The notes: a model not told the origin generated them from the sequence alone. 64,000 nt of DNA from CAYYFX01 sp964571855 (GCA_964571855.1 CAZNDO010000013.1:1-64000); one strand, 5' to 3'. Counted from the stretch's first letter, positions 33,094-41,532 are shown. A program made the numbers and translations.

Positions 33094-34565
33094 CCTCGAC
33101 CACCGGCACCGGCGCGGTCACCGCGCGCAACTTCATCGGCGGGCGCTCCGTGGAGCCGGCGGCGGGCGGACGCCCCCGCGAGATCCGCGACCCCGCCACC
33201 GGCGCGCTCGTGGCCACGGTCACGGACGGCACCGCCGCGGACGTGGACCTCGCGGTGCAGGGCGCGGCGGAGGCGTTCCCCGGCTGGTGGCGCACTCCGG
33301 CGTCCGAGCGCGGGAAGATCCTGTACGCGTGCGTGGAGAAGCTGCGCGCGCACGTCGACGAGCTCGCCCCCCTGCTCACCGCGGAGCAGGGCAAGCCGCT
33401 GGCCGAGTCCCGCATGGAGGTCCACCGGTTCGCGCACACGCTGGAGCACTACGCGGGACTGGCGAAGAACCTGCGCGGCGGCTACGTGCCGGACCTGGAC
33501 ACGGACCCGCACCGCCACGGCCTCATCCTGAAGCGCCCGCTCGGCGTGTGCGGCGCCATCATCCCCTGGAACTTCCCCCTCTCGCTGCTGGGCAACAAGC
33601 TGGCGCCGGCGCTGGTCACGGGGAACACCATGGTGGTGAAGCCCGCCGAGACCACGCCGCTCGCCTCCACGCGCGCCATCGAGCTCCTGCACGAGGCCGG
33701 CGTCCCCGCGAACGTGGTCAACACCGTGCTCGGCACCGGGCCCGAGGTGGGCGAGGCGCTCACGCGCCATCCCGGCGTGGCGAAGATCGGCTTCACCGGC
33801 GCCACCGCCACGGGCCGCGCCGTCATGGCGAACGCCGCGGCCACGCTGAAGCGCGTGACCCTGGAGCTGGGCGGCTCGGACCCCATGATCCTGTGCGCCG
33901 ACGCGGACGTGGACGCGGCGGTGAGCGCCGCCTCCGTGGGCCGCTTCTTCAACTGCGGGCAGGCCTGCCTGGCCATCAAGCGCATCTTCGTGGCCGAGGA
34001 GATCGCGGACGAGTTCGCGGAGAAGCTCGCGGGGAAGGTGGCGAAGCTCACCGTCGGCCCGGGCACGGCCAAGGGGACGCGGCTCGGGCCGCTGCACTCC
34101 GCGCGCGGCCGCGACCTCGTGGAGGCGCAGCTGGCGGACGCCCTGGACCGCGGCGCGACGGTGCTGGCGGGCGGCGGGCGGCCCGAGGGCTCGGCGTTCG
34201 CGAACGGCCACTTCCTGCGGCCCACGCTGCTCGGGAACGTGGATCCGGCCTCGCGCGTGGCCACCGAGGAGGTGTTCGGCCCGGTCCTGCCCGTCTTCCG
34301 AACGGGCTCCCTGGACGAGGCCATCGCCCGCGCGAACGACTCCCCGTACGGCCTGGGCTCCTCCATCTGGACCCGGGATCTGGACGCCGCCACCCGCGCG
34401 GCCGAGCGGCTGGAGGCCGGCTACACGTGGATCAACTCGGTCACGAAGATCTACGACGAGCTTCCCTTCGGCGGCTTCAAGCAGTCCGGTCTGGGGCAGG
34501 AACACGGATCGGAGGCTCTCGAGGCCTACCTCTTCTCGAAGTCCGTGGTGGTGGCGGCGGGCTGA
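33090..34565 (+). CDS. NAD(P)-dependent aldehyde dehydrogenase, last gene of the Paa-like operon
   Basis: A 491-residue aldehyde dehydrogenase with PWNFP (159-163), the FTGATATG loop, E259 in ELGG and catalytic C293 in NCGQAC. It clearly resembles the first gene of the operon, sharing ELGGSDPMI, NCGQACLAIKR and YDELPFGG, so the two bracket the cluster as paralogues. Two such enzymes suggest two aldehyde intermediates or two substrates. It starts at ATG 33090 inside the stop of the PaaY-like gene. Confidence 0.92.
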   Translation: MTSTTGTGAVTARNFIGGRSVEPAAGGRPREIRDPATGALVATVTDGTAADVDLAVQGAAEAFPGWWRTPASERGKILYACVEKLRAHVDELAPLLTAEQGKPLAESRMEVHRFAHTLEHYAGLAKNLRGGYVPDLDTDPHRHGLILKRPLGVCGAIIPWNFPLSLLGNKLAPALVTGNTMVVKPAETTPLASTRAIELLHEAGVPANVVNTVLGTGPEVGEALTRHPGVAKIGFTGATATGRAVMANAAATLKRVTLELGGSDPMILCADADVDAAVSAASVGRFFNCGQACLAIKRIFVAEEIADEFAEKLAGKVAKLTVGPGTAKGTRLGPLHSARGRDLVEAQLADALDRGATVLAGGGRPEGSAFANGHFLRPTLLGNVDPASRVATEEVFGPVLPVFRTGSLDEAIARANDSPYGLGSSIWTRDLDAATRAAERLEAGYTWINSVTKIYDELPFGGFKQSGLGQEHGSEALEAYLFSKSVVVAAG

Positions 34566-34611
34566 TTCCACCCGCGTAACCCGTTGTTCCACAACGCTTT
34601 GCATCACTCCC
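34566..34611 (+). terminator. Weak candidate terminator after the Paa-like operon
   Basis: CGTTGT (34582-34587) and ACAACG (34591-34596) form a 6-bp stem with a three-base loop followed by CTTT. The stem is short, so termination is uncertain; nothing else is visible between the stop and the next promoter. Confidence 0.35.
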
Positions 34612-34639
34612 TTGACCCCGGCCACGGGTCGGGTAGATT
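34612..34639 (+). promoter_or_regulatory. Candidate promoter of the structured leader and outer-membrane protein
   Basis: TTGACC (34612-34617), a 16-base spacer and TAGATT (34634-34639). The predicted start is near 34646, exactly where the first pairing arm of the leader begins. Confidence 0.55.
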
Positions 34640-34645
34640 CCTCGG

Positions 34646-34952
34646 CCGTTCGGGGAGCGCCGGTTTCGGCCATCCCTGAACGGTCTTGCGTAGCAAGAGC
34701 CACGGAAAGAGAAGGAAATCCACGCTTTACAAGAGCGCGGCCTTTCCTGATCCTCTTGCCTGCGGTCCCGAAAGGGGTGCCGCACCTCGGCAGACCGAGC
34801 CTCGCGGAGGCGCCTTTCCGCGCGGGGGTGTCTTCCACCCGGGGAGTCATGGGCCGGGGGTGGTTGTGAGTCGCCGGGCTGAATGGCCAGGCGGAGGAAG
34901 GCTGCCGGCAAGGGCCGGGAGCCGTGAGTCCCTGAACGGAGGGTTTCTCCCG
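34646..34952 (+). promoter_or_regulatory. Highly structured 5' leader, possible RNA switch
   Basis: This roughly 307-nt leader has at least six consecutive hairpins. The first pairs CCGTTCGGGGA (34646-34656) with TCCCTGAACGG (34673-34683), 11 pairs including one G-U. Others are TCTTGC/GCAAGA (about 34684-34698), AGGAAA/TTTCCT, a GAAA-capped stem near 34770, CTCGG/CCGAG with a CAGA loop, GCCTC/GAGGC and GGGTG/CACCC. The same 11-mer TCCCTGAACGG recurs at 34929-34939, overlapping the Shine-Dalgarno GGAGGG (34938-34943) of the gene at 34953. The 5' end can thus pair with either copy. I found no match to a known riboswitch consensus. Confidence 0.6.
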
Positions 34953-35483
34953 ATGAAGAAGTCTCTCTTCGTCGCCGCGGCCGCGCTCGTGTTCGCGGCG
35001 TCGGCGGTTCCCGCCCATGCGGGTCACGGCGGTGGCATGGGTCTGGGTCTGCTGCACTCGGACTTCCCGGCCGGCGTGTTCTTCGGCCTGAACGACCAGA
35101 CCACGGTCCACTTCGGCCTCGGCTTCGACAAGTTCGACGCCGAGGAGGGCTCCGGGGACATCTCCTCGCAGTTCGGGATCCTGGGCGCTCTCGAGTACGA
35201 CGTGTGGTCCGGCGACAACTGGGGCTTCGGGCTCTTCCCCAGCATCTCGTTCGCGACCGCTTCGTTCGAGGATTTCGGCACGACGAGCGTGGACAGCGCC
35301 ACGGACATCAACTTCGGCCTGAACCTGGGCGGTCACTTCGACCCGGTCAGCAACGTGGCCGTGTACTTCAACCACGGGCTGAACATCAACATCTTCGACC
35401 CGGGCGTGGGCGACTCGTCGACGAACATCGGCCTGGACGGCTGGAACCTGGGCGAGTTCGGCGTCGCCTTCTGGTTCAAGTAG
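34953..35483 (+). CDS. Small outer-membrane beta-barrel protein
   Basis: A 176-residue protein with a signal peptide (MKKSLFVAAAALVFAASAVPAHA) and alternating hydrophobic/aromatic strands such as VHFGLGFDKF, WGFGLFPSISFAT, INFGLNLGGHF and NVAVYFNHGLNINIF. It ends in a C-terminal aromatic strand (EFGVAFWFK), as in many barrels. It is OmpW/OmpX-like in size; no enzymatic role is visible. Start ATG 34953 has GGAGGG nine bases upstream, and that site is part of the leader's switchable pairing. A strong terminator follows at 35507-35535, so this is a single-gene unit. Confidence 0.75.
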   Translation: MKKSLFVAAAALVFAASAVPAHAGHGGGMGLGLLHSDFPAGVFFGLNDQTTVHFGLGFDKFDAEEGSGDISSQFGILGALEYDVWSGDNWGFGLFPSISFATASFEDFGTTSVDSATDINFGLNLGGHFDPVSNVAVYFNHGLNINIFDPGVGDSSTNIGLDGWNLGEFGVAFWFK

Positions 35484-35506
35484 GACAGCGCCTCGCGGCG
35501 TTTGCC

Positions 35507-35535
35507 GGGCCCCGGTCCCTCGCGGACCGGGGCCC
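35507..35535 (+). terminator. Rho-independent terminator
   Basis: GGGCCCCGGTCC (35507-35518) pairs perfectly over 12 bp with GGACCGGGGCCC (35524-35535) around a 5-base loop, followed by TTCGTTCGT. This is the best terminator in the window. Confidence 0.8.
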
Positions 35536-35590
35536 TTCGTTCGTCCGGCCGCCCCGGCCTGCGCGCCCTCCCCCGCCGGCGCCCGGAATC

Positions 35591-35599
35591 TGGTACCAT
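35591..35599 (+). promoter_or_regulatory. Possible extended -10 promoter of the PQQ dehydrogenase gene
   Basis: TGG followed directly by TACCAT (35594-35599) fits an extended -10 element. No -35 box is evident at the right distance, so the call is tentative. Confidence 0.3.
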
Positions 35600-35649
35600 C
35601 CCCCCCTCATCCCCCTGACCAGGAATCCAACTCGCCCACGGAGGCCTCC

Positions 35650-37176
35650 ATGCCCATCCGAGCCCTCAGCATCGCCCTCCTGGCCGGCCTGGTCGCGTTC
35701 CCCCTGCGCGCCGAGGCCCAGATCGCCACCACCCGGGTGGCGTCCGGACTGGCCTACCCCGTGTTCGCCACCGCCCCGGCGGGGGACACCGAGCGCCTGT
35801 TCATCGTGGAGCAGCGCGGCGTCATCAAGATCCTGAGGGGCGGGCTCGTGCTGCCCACGCCGTTCCTGGACATCGACGCGCTGATCACCAACCCCTCGAT
35901 CAGCGACGAGCGCGGCCTGCTCGGGCTGACGTTCGCGCCGGACTTCGCATCGAGCGGCCACTTCTACGTCTACTACACGGACCTCACCGGCGAATCCAAC
36001 ATCGTGCGCTACACGGTCTCCGCGAACCCGGATTCGGCGGACCCCGCCAGCGCGCACCGGATCCTGTTCCTGGACCAGCCGTACGCGAACCACAACGGCG
36101 GCACGATCGCGTTCGGCCCGGACGGCTACCTGTACATGGGCTTCGGGGACGGCGGCAGCTCGAACGACCCGCACGGCTACGGCCAGTCGGGCGCCACGAT
36201 CCTCGGGAAGTTCATCCGCATCGACCCCACGGGGGACGACTTCCCCGGCGACGCGAACCAGAACTACGCCATCCCCGCCTCGAACCCGTTCGTGGGCGAC
36301 CCCACGTACCGGGACGAGACCTGGTCCATCGGCCTGCGGAACCCGTACCGCTGGAGCTTCGACCGCCTCACCGGGGACATGTACATCGCCGACGTGGGCC
36401 AGGGCTGCTGGGAGGAAGTGAGCTTCGAGCCGGCAGGCAGCCCCGGCGGCGTGAACTACGGCTGGAGCAAGCTCGAGGGGAACCACTGCTTCGCGGCCTT
36501 CCAGGGCTGCACGCCCACCGGATGCGACTCGACCGGCATCACGCTTCCCATCCGCGAGTACAGCCACTCGCAGGACGGCTTCTCGTGCTCCATCTCGGGC
36601 GGCTACGTGTACCGCGGAGGGGTCATCCCCTCCCTCGCCGGCACGTACTTCTACGCGGACTACTGCAGCGCGCAGATCTACTCCTTCCGCTACGACGGGG
36701 CGGTGCTCACGGAGCTCACGAACCGCACGGGCGAGCTGGCGCCGGGCGGCGGCCTGTCCATCGCATCCCCGGTCGCGTTCGGCCAGGACGGCGTGGGCGA
36801 GCTGTACATCGTGGACCGGGCCGCCACCTCGGGCGAGGTGTACAAGATCATCCCGGACCCGGACTACGTGGGAGTGACGCCGGATCCGCCGGGCGCGCAG
36901 CGCTTCGCTTTGAGCCGGCCAGCGCCGAATCCGGCCGCCTCGTTCACGCGGTTCGACCTGGCGCTGCCGCAGTCGGGCGCCGTGCGCGTGACGATCCACG
37001 ACGCCGCGGGCCGCCTCGTGCGCTCGCTGTGGGACGGCGAGACTCCCGCCGGCGTGCGCGCGTTCACGTGGGACGGGCGCGACGCCGCGGACCGGCCGGC
37101 GGCCTCCGGCGTGTACTTCGTCCGCGCCGAGGGTCCGGGCGGGCGGTCCACGCAGCGGATCGCGCTCCGCCGCTAG
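35650..37176 (+). CDS. PQQ-dependent sugar dehydrogenase-like protein with C-terminal secretion domain
   Basis: This 508-residue secreted protein has a signal peptide (about residues 1-24, AEAQ) and a six-bladed beta-propeller of the soluble glucose dehydrogenase/HHIP family. Typical segments are ERLFIVEQRGVIKIL, NHNGGTIAFGPDGYLYMGFGDGG and WSIGLRNPYRWSFD. It should oxidise a sugar or other alcohol with PQQ and Ca2+ outside the cytoplasm. The last 85 residues form a FlgD-like/type IX-style C-terminal domain (PAPNPAASFTRFDLALP ... AASGVYFVRAE), pointing to export by the Por system whose PorU and PorV are encoded 18-25 kb away. ATG 35650 follows GGAGG (35640-35644). Confidence 0.88.
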   Translation: MPIRALSIALLAGLVAFPLRAEAQIATTRVASGLAYPVFATAPAGDTERLFIVEQRGVIKILRGGLVLPTPFLDIDALITNPSISDERGLLGLTFAPDFASSGHFYVYYTDLTGESNIVRYTVSANPDSADPASAHRILFLDQPYANHNGGTIAFGPDGYLYMGFGDGGSSNDPHGYGQSGATILGKFIRIDPTGDDFPGDANQNYAIPASNPFVGDPTYRDETWSIGLRNPYRWSFDRLTGDMYIADVGQGCWEEVSFEPAGSPGGVNYGWSKLEGNHCFAAFQGCTPTGCDSTGITLPIREYSHSQDGFSCSISGGYVYRGGVIPSLAGTYFYADYCSAQIYSFRYDGAVLTELTNRTGELAPGGGLSIASPVAFGQDGVGELYIVDRAATSGEVYKIIPDPDYVGVTPDPPGAQRFALSRPAPNPAASFTRFDLALPQSGAVRVTIHDAAGRLVRSLWDGETPAGVRAFTWDGRDAADRPAASGVYFVRAEGPGGRSTQRIALRR

Positions 37177-37185
37177 GGCCGCAGG

Positions 37186-37249
37186 GCCCCGCACCGGGGC
37201 GATCGTATCTCCGAGGCCCCGTCCCCGTCGGTTGCGGGAACGGGGCCTC
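37186..37249 (+). terminator. Two tandem hairpins after the PQQ dehydrogenase gene
   Basis: First hairpin: GCCCCG (37186-37191) with CGGGGC (37195-37200). Second: GAGGCCCCGT (37213-37222) with ACGGGGCCTC (37240-37249). Neither has a T-tract, but together they are strong structures just after the stop codon. Confidence 0.5.
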
Positions 37250-37291
37250 GCGCGTCCCGCCGTCCGCTCCCGCGCGTCCCGAGAGAGGCAC

Positions 37292-38434
37292 TTGGTTCCG
37301 CCCCGCGCCGCACGGCGGGCGGCCGTGGCCGCCCTGCTCACGTTCGCCGCCGCCGCCCCGGCGCTCGCCACGCCGCGGTACGCCCTGCGCGTGGGGCAGA
37401 GCTGCGTGCTCTGCCACCAGAACCCGTCGGGCGGCGGCGAGCGCAGCGCGTACGCCACGGCCTATCTCGTCCCCGAGCGGCTCGCGATGGCCCGGGAGAA
37501 CGCCCCAACGCCGCCCGATCCGCAGATCCACGAGGCCGTCCTGCTCGGCGCGGACCTCCGCACGTTCTGGCTGGACCGCGAGGACGCCGACGCGCGCAAC
37601 AACTTCGTGCAGATGCAGGGCGCCGTGTACCTCTCCCTGCAACCCGATCCCCGCGTCCTCGCCTACGTGCACCAGGAGTTCGGCCAGGGCCCGGCACACG
37701 CGCCCGAGGCGTTCGTGCTCGGGTGGCTGGTGCCCGGCGCGGTGTGGGCGAAGGCCGGCCGCTTCGTGCCCGCGTTCGGCTGGAGGCCGGCGGACCACCG
37801 GACGTTCACGCGCACGGACTTCGTGTTCCTCCCGGAGAACCCGCCGCAGTCCGACACCGGGATCGAGCTCGGCGCCCGGCGCGGCCCGCTGGAGCTGCAG
37901 CTCGCGGTCACGAACGGGGAGTTCGCCTCGGCGTTCGAGCGGAACGACGAGCTCGCGTTCCTCGCGCGCGGCGCGGTCCTGCGCCCCCTGGGACCGGGCA
38001 ACGTGGCCGCGGGCGCGTCCTACGCGCAGCATCGCGGCATCGATCTCCACCGCTGGGCGGGCGGGCCGTTCGCCGGCGCGTCCTGGGGCCGCCTCACATG
38101 GTGGGGCGAGGCGGACTGGCTGCACTCCGCGCGCCCGGACCCCGCGGGCGGTCCCGCGCTCGCGGTGCGGACCGGCGTCACCATGTCGCACGAGCTGTCG
38201 CTGCAGGTGGTCCGCGGTGTCGACGTGGTGGCCACCTGGGACCTGCACGATCCGGACGTCCGGCTCGCGTCCGGCGCGGGGCGGCGTCTCGGGCTCGGCA
38301 TCGACGCCATGCCGTACCCGTTCCTGCAGCTGCGCGCGAAGGTGAACCGGTTCGACCGCCGGGACGGCCCGGATGCCCCCGCCATCCCGGATGGCGTGCA
38401 CCAGATGGAAGCGGAGATCCACTTCTTCTACTGA
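37292..38434 (+). CDS. Mono-haem porin-like outer-membrane protein
   Basis: A signal peptide (VPPRAARRAAVAALLTFAAAAPALA) is followed at once by one haem c motif, CVLCH, in a QSCVLCHQNPSGGGERSAY context. The rest of the roughly 380 residues consists of alternating strands with many Trp and Tyr and ends in an aromatic strand (MEAEIHFFY), as expected of a beta-barrel. It may be a fused cytochrome-porin that carries electrons across the outer membrane, like Cyc2, but homology to Cyc2 is not proven. TTG 37292 is preferred because GAGAGAGG lies before it and a terminator hairpin occupies the region of the upstream ATG at 37232. A YceI-family gene follows after 25 bases. Confidence 0.65.
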   Translation: MVPPRAARRAAVAALLTFAAAAPALATPRYALRVGQSCVLCHQNPSGGGERSAYATAYLVPERLAMARENAPTPPDPQIHEAVLLGADLRTFWLDREDADARNNFVQMQGAVYLSLQPDPRVLAYVHQEFGQGPAHAPEAFVLGWLVPGAVWAKAGRFVPAFGWRPADHRTFTRTDFVFLPENPPQSDTGIELGARRGPLELQLAVTNGEFASAFERNDELAFLARGAVLRPLGPGNVAAGASYAQHRGIDLHRWAGGPFAGASWGRLTWWGEADWLHSARPDPAGGPALAVRTGVTMSHELSLQVVRGVDVVATWDLHDPDVRLASGAGRRLGLGIDAMPYPFLQLRAKVNRFDRRDGPDAPAIPDGVHQMEAEIHFFY

Positions 38435-38459
38435 GCGGCAACGCCGCGGGAGGTCCGCC

Positions 38460-39041
38460 ATGCCACCGGTCCATTGGCTCCTGACGATGGTCGTCGCCGC
38501 CGGTCCCGCGATCGCCGCGGCGGACGGGACGTACACGATCGTTTCCGGGGCGGACGCGTCGCGGGTCACGTTCACGTCGAAGGCGCCGATGGAGACCTTC
38601 CAGGGCCGGACGCACGAGGTCTCCGGGACGGTCGAGATCGCCGCCGGCGACGGGGCGGACACGGTCCGCGTGCGGGTCATCGTGCCGATGGCCACGCTGG
38701 AGACCGGCATCGCCCTGCGGGACCGGCACATGCGCGAGAACCACCTGGAGACGGACCGCTTCCCGGAGGGGCGCTTCGAGGGCGAGGGCGTGGCCGCCCG
38801 CGCGCCGGGCAGCGATCCGCGTGCCGTCACGCTGCGCGGGACGCTCCTGTTGCACGGCGTGGCGCGCGAGGTGGAGGTGCCGGCCACGTGGTCGACCGAG
38901 GCGAACGGCGTGCGGATCGAGGCCTCGTTCCCGGTCGCGCTGTCCGATCACGCGATCCCGCGTCCGGGCTTCCTGGCGATGAAGCTGGGCGAGGTGCAGC
39001 GCGTGGAGGTGTCCCTCCGTGCGGAGCCGCCGGCGCCGTGA
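38460..39041 (+). CDS. YceI-family periplasmic protein
   Basis: The 193-residue protein has a signal peptide (cleaved near residue 20, IAAA) and a lipocalin-like YceI barrel, with TYTIVSGADASRVTFTSKAP near the start, METGIALRDRHMRENHLET-like signature (LETGIALRDRHMRENHLE) and LRGTLLLHGVAREVEVP. YceI proteins bind isoprenoids or amphiphiles; some accompany redox proteins and cytochromes. Here it directly follows the mono-haem porin-like gene, with GGGAGG before its ATG, so the two probably form an operon. Confidence 0.9.
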   Translation: MPPVHWLLTMVVAAGPAIAAADGTYTIVSGADASRVTFTSKAPMETFQGRTHEVSGTVEIAAGDGADTVRVRVIVPMATLETGIALRDRHMRENHLETDRFPEGRFEGEGVAARAPGSDPRAVTLRGTLLLHGVAREVEVPATWSTEANGVRIEASFPVALSDHAIPRPGFLAMKLGEVQRVEVSLRAEPPAP

Positions 39042-39047
39042 CGGCCG

Positions 39048-41522
39048 CTAGGGCTCGCGCCACTCGCGCGGCAACGCCTCGGGAGGCAGGAGGAGCTGCG
39101 GCGCGCCCGGCTCGCGTGTGAGCGCCCGGAAGTAGCGAAGCGCCGCGTCCTCCCCCGGCTCCGCTCCGGCGATGGCGGACCCCGGCGCGGCGCCGGCCAG
39201 GAGCTCCGGGAGTCCGCCCGGGAGATCGGGCAGCCGGAAGCGGCGGCGCGGCGGGTACTCCTCGATCCGCACCTCGTCCCCCGGCGCCAGCCCCGCGCGC
39301 TGCCGCGCCTCGTCCAGCGCGTCCGCGAGCCCGCCGAGGTCGTCGCACAGCCCGATCTCCACCGCGTCCGCGCCGCTCCAGACGCGCCCCTGGGCCACGT
39401 CGCGCACGTGCTCCTCGGGCATCTCGCGCAGGGCCGCCACCTTCGCGACGAAGCGGTCGTACAGGGACGTGATCGAACGGTCGACGAGCGCGCGCTCGGA
39501 TGCGTCCAGGTTCCGGACCGGCAAGCGGGCGCCGAGGAGGGGGATGCGCATCCCGCCGAACAGGTCCGCGTGGGAGCCGCGACGGACACCGTCCGCGGAG
39601 AGCCCCGTCTTCGTCCCGAAGCCGTCGTCCCACGCCCAGCCGGAGATCACGCCGATCGACCCGGTGATGGTCAGCGGCGTGGTGAGAACGTGATCCGCGT
39701 CCAGGCTGATCCAGTACCCTCCCGACGCCGCCACGTCCCCCTGGGACACGACGACGGGGATCCCCTCGTCGCGCACGGCCGCGAGCCCGCCCGCCACGAG
39801 GTCCGCGGCGAGCGGATCGCCGCCCGGGGAGTCCGCGCGCAGCACGACGGCGGCGAGGTCGTGCCGCTTCGCGAGTTTCCGCAGGTGCTCCCCGGTGTCC
39901 CGCCCGCGGATGCCGTCCCGCACCGCGCACTCGCCCTCGGCGTACACGAGCGCCATCAGCGGCGGGCGGCCCCAGCGCTCCTCCGGGAAGTCGCGCCGCG
40001 CCGGCCCCCGCGCGGGCGAGAGCCCCTCGCCGCGCGCCCAGGCGGTCAGGTCGTCCCAGCGCTCCACCGCGTCCACCAGCCCCAGTTCCTGCGCGCGCTC
40101 CGGCATGAGGAGGACCTCGCGCTCCACCAGGGAGTCCACCTGCGCGGCGGACATGCCGCGGCCCTCGGCGATCCCGTCGCGCATCGCCGCGTACAGGTCG
40201 TCGGCCAGCGCGCCGAGCTGCTCGCGATCCGCCTCCGAAAGGTCCCGGCGCGCGTAGGTCTCGGCCATCGTCTTGTAGCGGTACAACCGGTGCTCCTCGA
40301 ACCCGATGCCCGCCTTGTCCAGAAGGCCCTTGAGGTAGGTCCGCTGCATCGCCACGCCGGGAAGCGTGAGGTCGCCGAAGGGGTCGAGGCTGATGCGCTC
40401 GGCCCCGGACGCGGCGAGGTAGCCGGTCATGCGCAGCCGGTCCGCATGGACGAGCACGCGCTTGCCCGCGTCGCCGAGCGCGTCGATCTCCCGGCGCAGC
40501 TCCCACGCGAGGGACGGTCGCAGCGAGGTCCCCGCGAGGTTCAGCGCCACGCCCGCGGTGCGCGGATCGTCGCGGGCGTCGCGCAGCGCGCGGACCACGT
40601 CCAGCCAGGCGGCGCGATCGTCGTCGAACCACAGGTCCTTGCGGTACCCCACGCGCCGGTCCTCGAGGTCGATCGTGCGCAGGTGCTTCGCCTCGCCGCG
40701 GGGCAGCGGGAGCCCGGGATGCGGCGGGTTCACGCGCACGAGGTACGACGTGCGGCGCACGTCCCCGTCCTCGTCCACCCGCGGCGCGACGTGCACGCCC
40801 ATCCGATCCAGCGTGACGCCCACGCCGAGGAGCCATTCGCGCTCGCCGGCGGCGTCCTCGCGCAGCCGCGCGCCCAGGTGCAGCCCCGCCACCGGGCGCA
40901 CCTCCAGGCCCGCGGACCAGTCCGGATCGTCCCAGCGGGCCTCCCGGTCCCAGGCCGCGTCCGCGCACAGCGTCAGGCGCGCGGTGCCGAACGGGCGCAC
41001 CCCGAGATCCAGGGAGCCCTCCCGGTGGGAGGATCCCGTGGCCAGGAACGACGTGGATCCCACCGAGACGTACCGCGACGGGCGCAGCAGCGTGCCGAGG
41101 ACCGGACCCTGGCCGGCGGCGCCGGGGCCCTCGTCCCGCGTCCATCGCCAGGCCAGTCCGGCGAAGTTCCGCCGGTCCCCGCCGGCCACGCCCAGCCGGT
41201 AGTCCCAGGCCGCGCGCGTGCCGCCGCCGGCGGCCGGCCGCGTGTGCCGCTGCACCGCGAAGCCCAGGGGCGACGCCAGGGAGAGCCCCCAGTCGTCCAG
41301 CGCGTCCTCGCGCAGCGTGCGGTCGGTCCAGGTGAACGCGAGCTCGCCGGCGCCGGACGCCCAGGCGGCCGGGTTCAGGAACCCGCCCACGGCTCCGCCG
41401 GTCACGCCCGCCGACGCCGGGAGGAAGTCCAGCGCGGACGGATCCACGACGTCCGCGCGGGCGGACGACCCCGTGCCCGCGAGCACGAGCACGGCCGGGA
41501 CGAGATGGCGGGTTCGGAACAT
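39048..41522 (-). CDS. sppA: Protease IV (SppA-type, S49) with N-terminal beta-rich extension
   Basis: An 824-residue tandem-domain S49 peptidase. The catalytic pair of SppA is visible: K417 in the first domain (YKTMAETYARRDLS) and S600 in the second (DVAASGGYW). The order and spacing fit E. coli SppA (K209/S409), but here about 200 extra residues stand in front. After a signal peptide (cleavage near residue 24) they read as repeated strands with a PorV-like NPAA motif (FLNPAAWASG) and look like part of an outer-membrane barrel. It should cleave signal peptides or misfolded membrane proteins. Start ATG 41522 lies 10 bases after a TAGCGT box. It is convergent with the YceI gene, with a 6-base gap. 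Confidence 0.88.
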   Translation of the reverse strand: MFRTRHLVPAVLVLAGTGSSARADVVDPSALDFLPASAGVTGGAVGGFLNPAAWASGAGELAFTWTDRTLREDALDDWGLSLASPLGFAVQRHTRPAAGGGTRAAWDYRLGVAGGDRRNFAGLAWRWTRDEGPGAAGQGPVLGTLLRPSRYVSVGSTSFLATGSSHREGSLDLGVRPFGTARLTLCADAAWDREARWDDPDWSAGLEVRPVAGLHLGARLREDAAGEREWLLGVGVTLDRMGVHVAPRVDEDGDVRRTSYLVRVNPPHPGLPLPRGEAKHLRTIDLEDRRVGYRKDLWFDDDRAAWLDVVRALRDARDDPRTAGVALNLAGTSLRPSLAWELRREIDALGDAGKRVLVHADRLRMTGYLAASGAERISLDPFGDLTLPGVAMQRTYLKGLLDKAGIGFEEHRLYRYKTMAETYARRDLSEADREQLGALADDLYAAMRDGIAEGRGMSAAQVDSLVEREVLLMPERAQELGLVDAVERWDDLTAWARGEGLSPARGPARRDFPEERWGRPPLMALVYAEGECAVRDGIRGRDTGEHLRKLAKRHDLAAVVLRADSPGGDPLAADLVAGGLAAVRDEGIPVVVSQGDVAASGGYWISLDADHVLTTPLTITGSIGVISGWAWDDGFGTKTGLSADGVRRGSHADLFGGMRIPLLGARLPVRNLDASERALVDRSITSLYDRFVAKVAALREMPEEHVRDVAQGRVWSGADAVEIGLCDDLGGLADALDEARQRAGLAPGDEVRIEEYPPRRRFRLPDLPGGLPELLAGAAPGSAIAGAEPGEDAALRYFRALTREPGAPQLLLPPEALPREWREP

Positions 41523-41532
41523 GGCGCGAGGC

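Noticed and set aside
34646..34952. Leader compared with c-di-GMP-I, glycine, cobalamin, fluoride and SAM riboswitches
   Set aside because: Short likenesses (CACGGA, GAAAGGGG, CTCGG-CCGAG) do not occur in the order and spacing of any of these consensus structures, so I report it as an unclassified structured leader.
37232..37291. ATG at 37232 as start of the mono-haem porin-like protein
   Set aside because: It falls inside a strong terminator-like hairpin (37213-37249) and adds 20 Arg-rich residues before the signal peptide.
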